Shown here one piece after another: positions 62,933 to 64,000 of a stretch of DNA of 64,000 bases. Each line of letters starts with the position of its first letter. Positions within the stretch are counted from its first letter, which is position 1. The position numbers and the translations under genes were made by a program. The notes beneath the pieces are model-generated. The model was not told the DNA's origin. It searched no databases and was given only the letters and a program-made list of their open reading frames with translations. The stretch covers positions 868,001 through 932,000 of the forward strand of contig OY783212.1 of assembly GCA_963678705.1 (NCBI GenBank), read 5' to 3'. The DNA comes from Panorpa germanica. Its lineage: Eukaryota; Arthropoda; Insecta; Mecoptera; Panorpidae.

Positions 62933-64000
62933 CAGCAGTTCTCAAACTTTTTACTTCGAGCCCCCCTGCATAATCCAGCTGTAAGCCGGGCCCCCCTACA
63001 TGTAAGCGTACTATATATTATAAGGGAGTCGCATTTAACATTTTACAGTCAATTTTTGTTTAGTTAAGTTTTGCACATTATATGCATACTCTAATGGAGC
63101 AATAGGTTTAATCGTAATCAAACAACAAATTCTATACAAAGAGTTACAATTTATTCAATTATTTTAGCTACTATAGTGCATAATTGTTAAGCAATAATAA
63201 TAAAAAGAGCTTCAGTGTGAAGGATGTGCTTGTTTTTTTCTGCGCATAGTTTCTTGAAACGCAGTGTCAGTTCTGATAACGCTACTCTGAGTTCCTTGGT
63301 CACATCCAGTCTTGAGCGATATTTACTCTTCATGGCAGTTAGAGCAGAAAACTCAGTTTCACAAGAATAAGTGGTGTCTGATGCAGTAAGTATTTTCAAT
63401 GCCCTTTCACTCAAAATTGGGTGTTCCTTTTGTACACTAATCCAGAAGGATGTGAGAGAAGATTCTTTAAACTTCATTTCAAGCCCAGTGTCACCTTGGA
63501 GGTCAATGGGATTTTCTTTTTCCTTGATGTTGAGGGAGCACTCATCGACTGTTGTTTTGTACGGGTTTTGAATCCATGCCAACCCATTAAAGTTTTCATT
63601 TAAATATTTTTCAAAACGAGATTTAAGGATTTCTAAGTGTTTAAGAAAGCATTTCTTTGCATTAATTGGAATAGTTTTGAGATCCATTTCTTCAATCATA
63701 ATTTTAAAATTAGGAAATATCTCCACATTGTCACTTTGCAGACCGCCCTCGTACAAACTTAGCTTCATTACAAAGCTTTTCACGTTTTCAGTCCATTGCA
63801 GAAGGTTTCTGCTTCTTTCTGTATTTTCTGATAAACTAAAAAAAATAAAATGTTCGGCACTCTTACGACGTTGACTAAAAATTATACACTTGTTGTAATT
63901 TTAAAAATAAAAAGTTTGCTTTATTATTTTGTAAGTAAATTTAATTAATTTTTCAATCAAGCTTTGGGTCCCCCCTGAGCCTTCATTGCGCCCCCCTTAG
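62933..64000 (-). mobile_element. hAT-superfamily DNA transposon, runs off window
   Basis: The left terminus cagcagttctcaaacttttt is the classic hAT/Charlie-like TIR, followed by C-rich agccccccctg-type sequence. The minus-strand transposase C-terminus lies inside. C-rich tracts at 63970-64000 resemble the subterminal part of the opposite end. If that end is just past the edge, the element is internally deleted and keeps only the last third of its transposase. Confidence 0.8.
63187..63783 (-). pseudogene. hAT transposase C-terminal fragment (ZBED/SCAND3-like)
   Basis: An open stretch of 198 codons, extendable about 25 codons further right in the same frame (SLSENTERSRNLLQWTENVK). It contains SSLTSFWISVQKEHPILSER, then TYSCETEFSALTAMKSKYRS, then RVALSELTLRFKKL. 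These match the hAT dimerisation region of ZBED5/SCAND3/FAM200-type transposases. The usual protein is about 600 residues; the zinc finger and the DDE Asp residues are absent, so this piece cannot act alone. The right limit coincides with a T-rich run ending in ag near 63838, which may be a deletion joint. It is a mobile-element remnant rather than a host gene. Confidence 0.85.

Noticed and set aside
1-64000. CRISPR arrays, bacterial operons, rRNA, mitochondrial insert
   Set aside because: No regularly spaced direct repeats, no rRNA-like conserved blocks and no recognisable mitochondrial protein sequence were found.

Overview
This window is AT-rich, intron-bearing arthropod nuclear DNA, almost certainly from an insect. 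No bacterial gene layout, operons, CRISPR array, rRNA or convincing intact tRNA gene is visible. The strongest anchor is a complete-looking coding region for the CRF-like diuretic hormone DH44, a neuropeptide precursor, on the minus strand in three coding exons (28640-28521, 27081-26944, 25968-25711). All joins are phase 0. Together they encode 171 residues: signal peptide, spacer, Lys-Arg site, a 44-residue amidated peptide and a C-terminal tail. The first coding intron appears to be a GC-AG intron. The insect order cannot be fixed from this sequence alone; the [14 protein letters not shown]-type core resembles hemimetabolous-insect DH44 more than lepidopteran DH.

A second, unidentified host gene is suggested on the minus strand. 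It consists of a well-formed internal exon at 52165-52018, with one open frame, a strong acceptor and a strong donor, and a possible 5-codon start exon at 53693-53679 whose phase is compatible. The rest of that gene was not found.

Most of the remainder is intergenic or intronic DNA filled with decayed mobile elements. These include two groups of 5'-truncated LINEs, one with an RNase H domain at 54608-55760 and one ending in a zinc-knuckle-like reading frame, with nested insertions and clear target-site duplications. There are four non-autonomous Helitron copies (about 20520, 33774, 35661 and 52810), a hAT transposase C-terminal fragment running off the right edge, a scrambled Ty1/Copia fossil (about 22890-23860), and a small Tc1-like transposase scrap. 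Several MITE-like elements with recognisable terminal inverted repeats lie at 4645, 18387, 21901, 30414, 45146, 48623 and 50520, and a long inverted repeat of unknown type spans 11636-12371.

Layout: 1-11.6 kb is mostly featureless AT-rich DNA with one MITE and small repeats. 11.6-23.9 kb is a dense TE graveyard. 25.7-28.7 kb is the DH44 gene. 28.7-45 kb is intergenic or 5' flank with MITEs, Helitrons and a repeat-like block at 39.75-40.45 kb. 45-53.7 kb holds MITEs and the unidentified exons. 54.6-58 kb holds LINE remnants, and 62.9-64 kb a hAT element. I saw no evidence of an undescribed multi-gene system. The most informative items are the DH44 GC-AG intron, the orphan exon, and the nested or TSD-flanked insertions.
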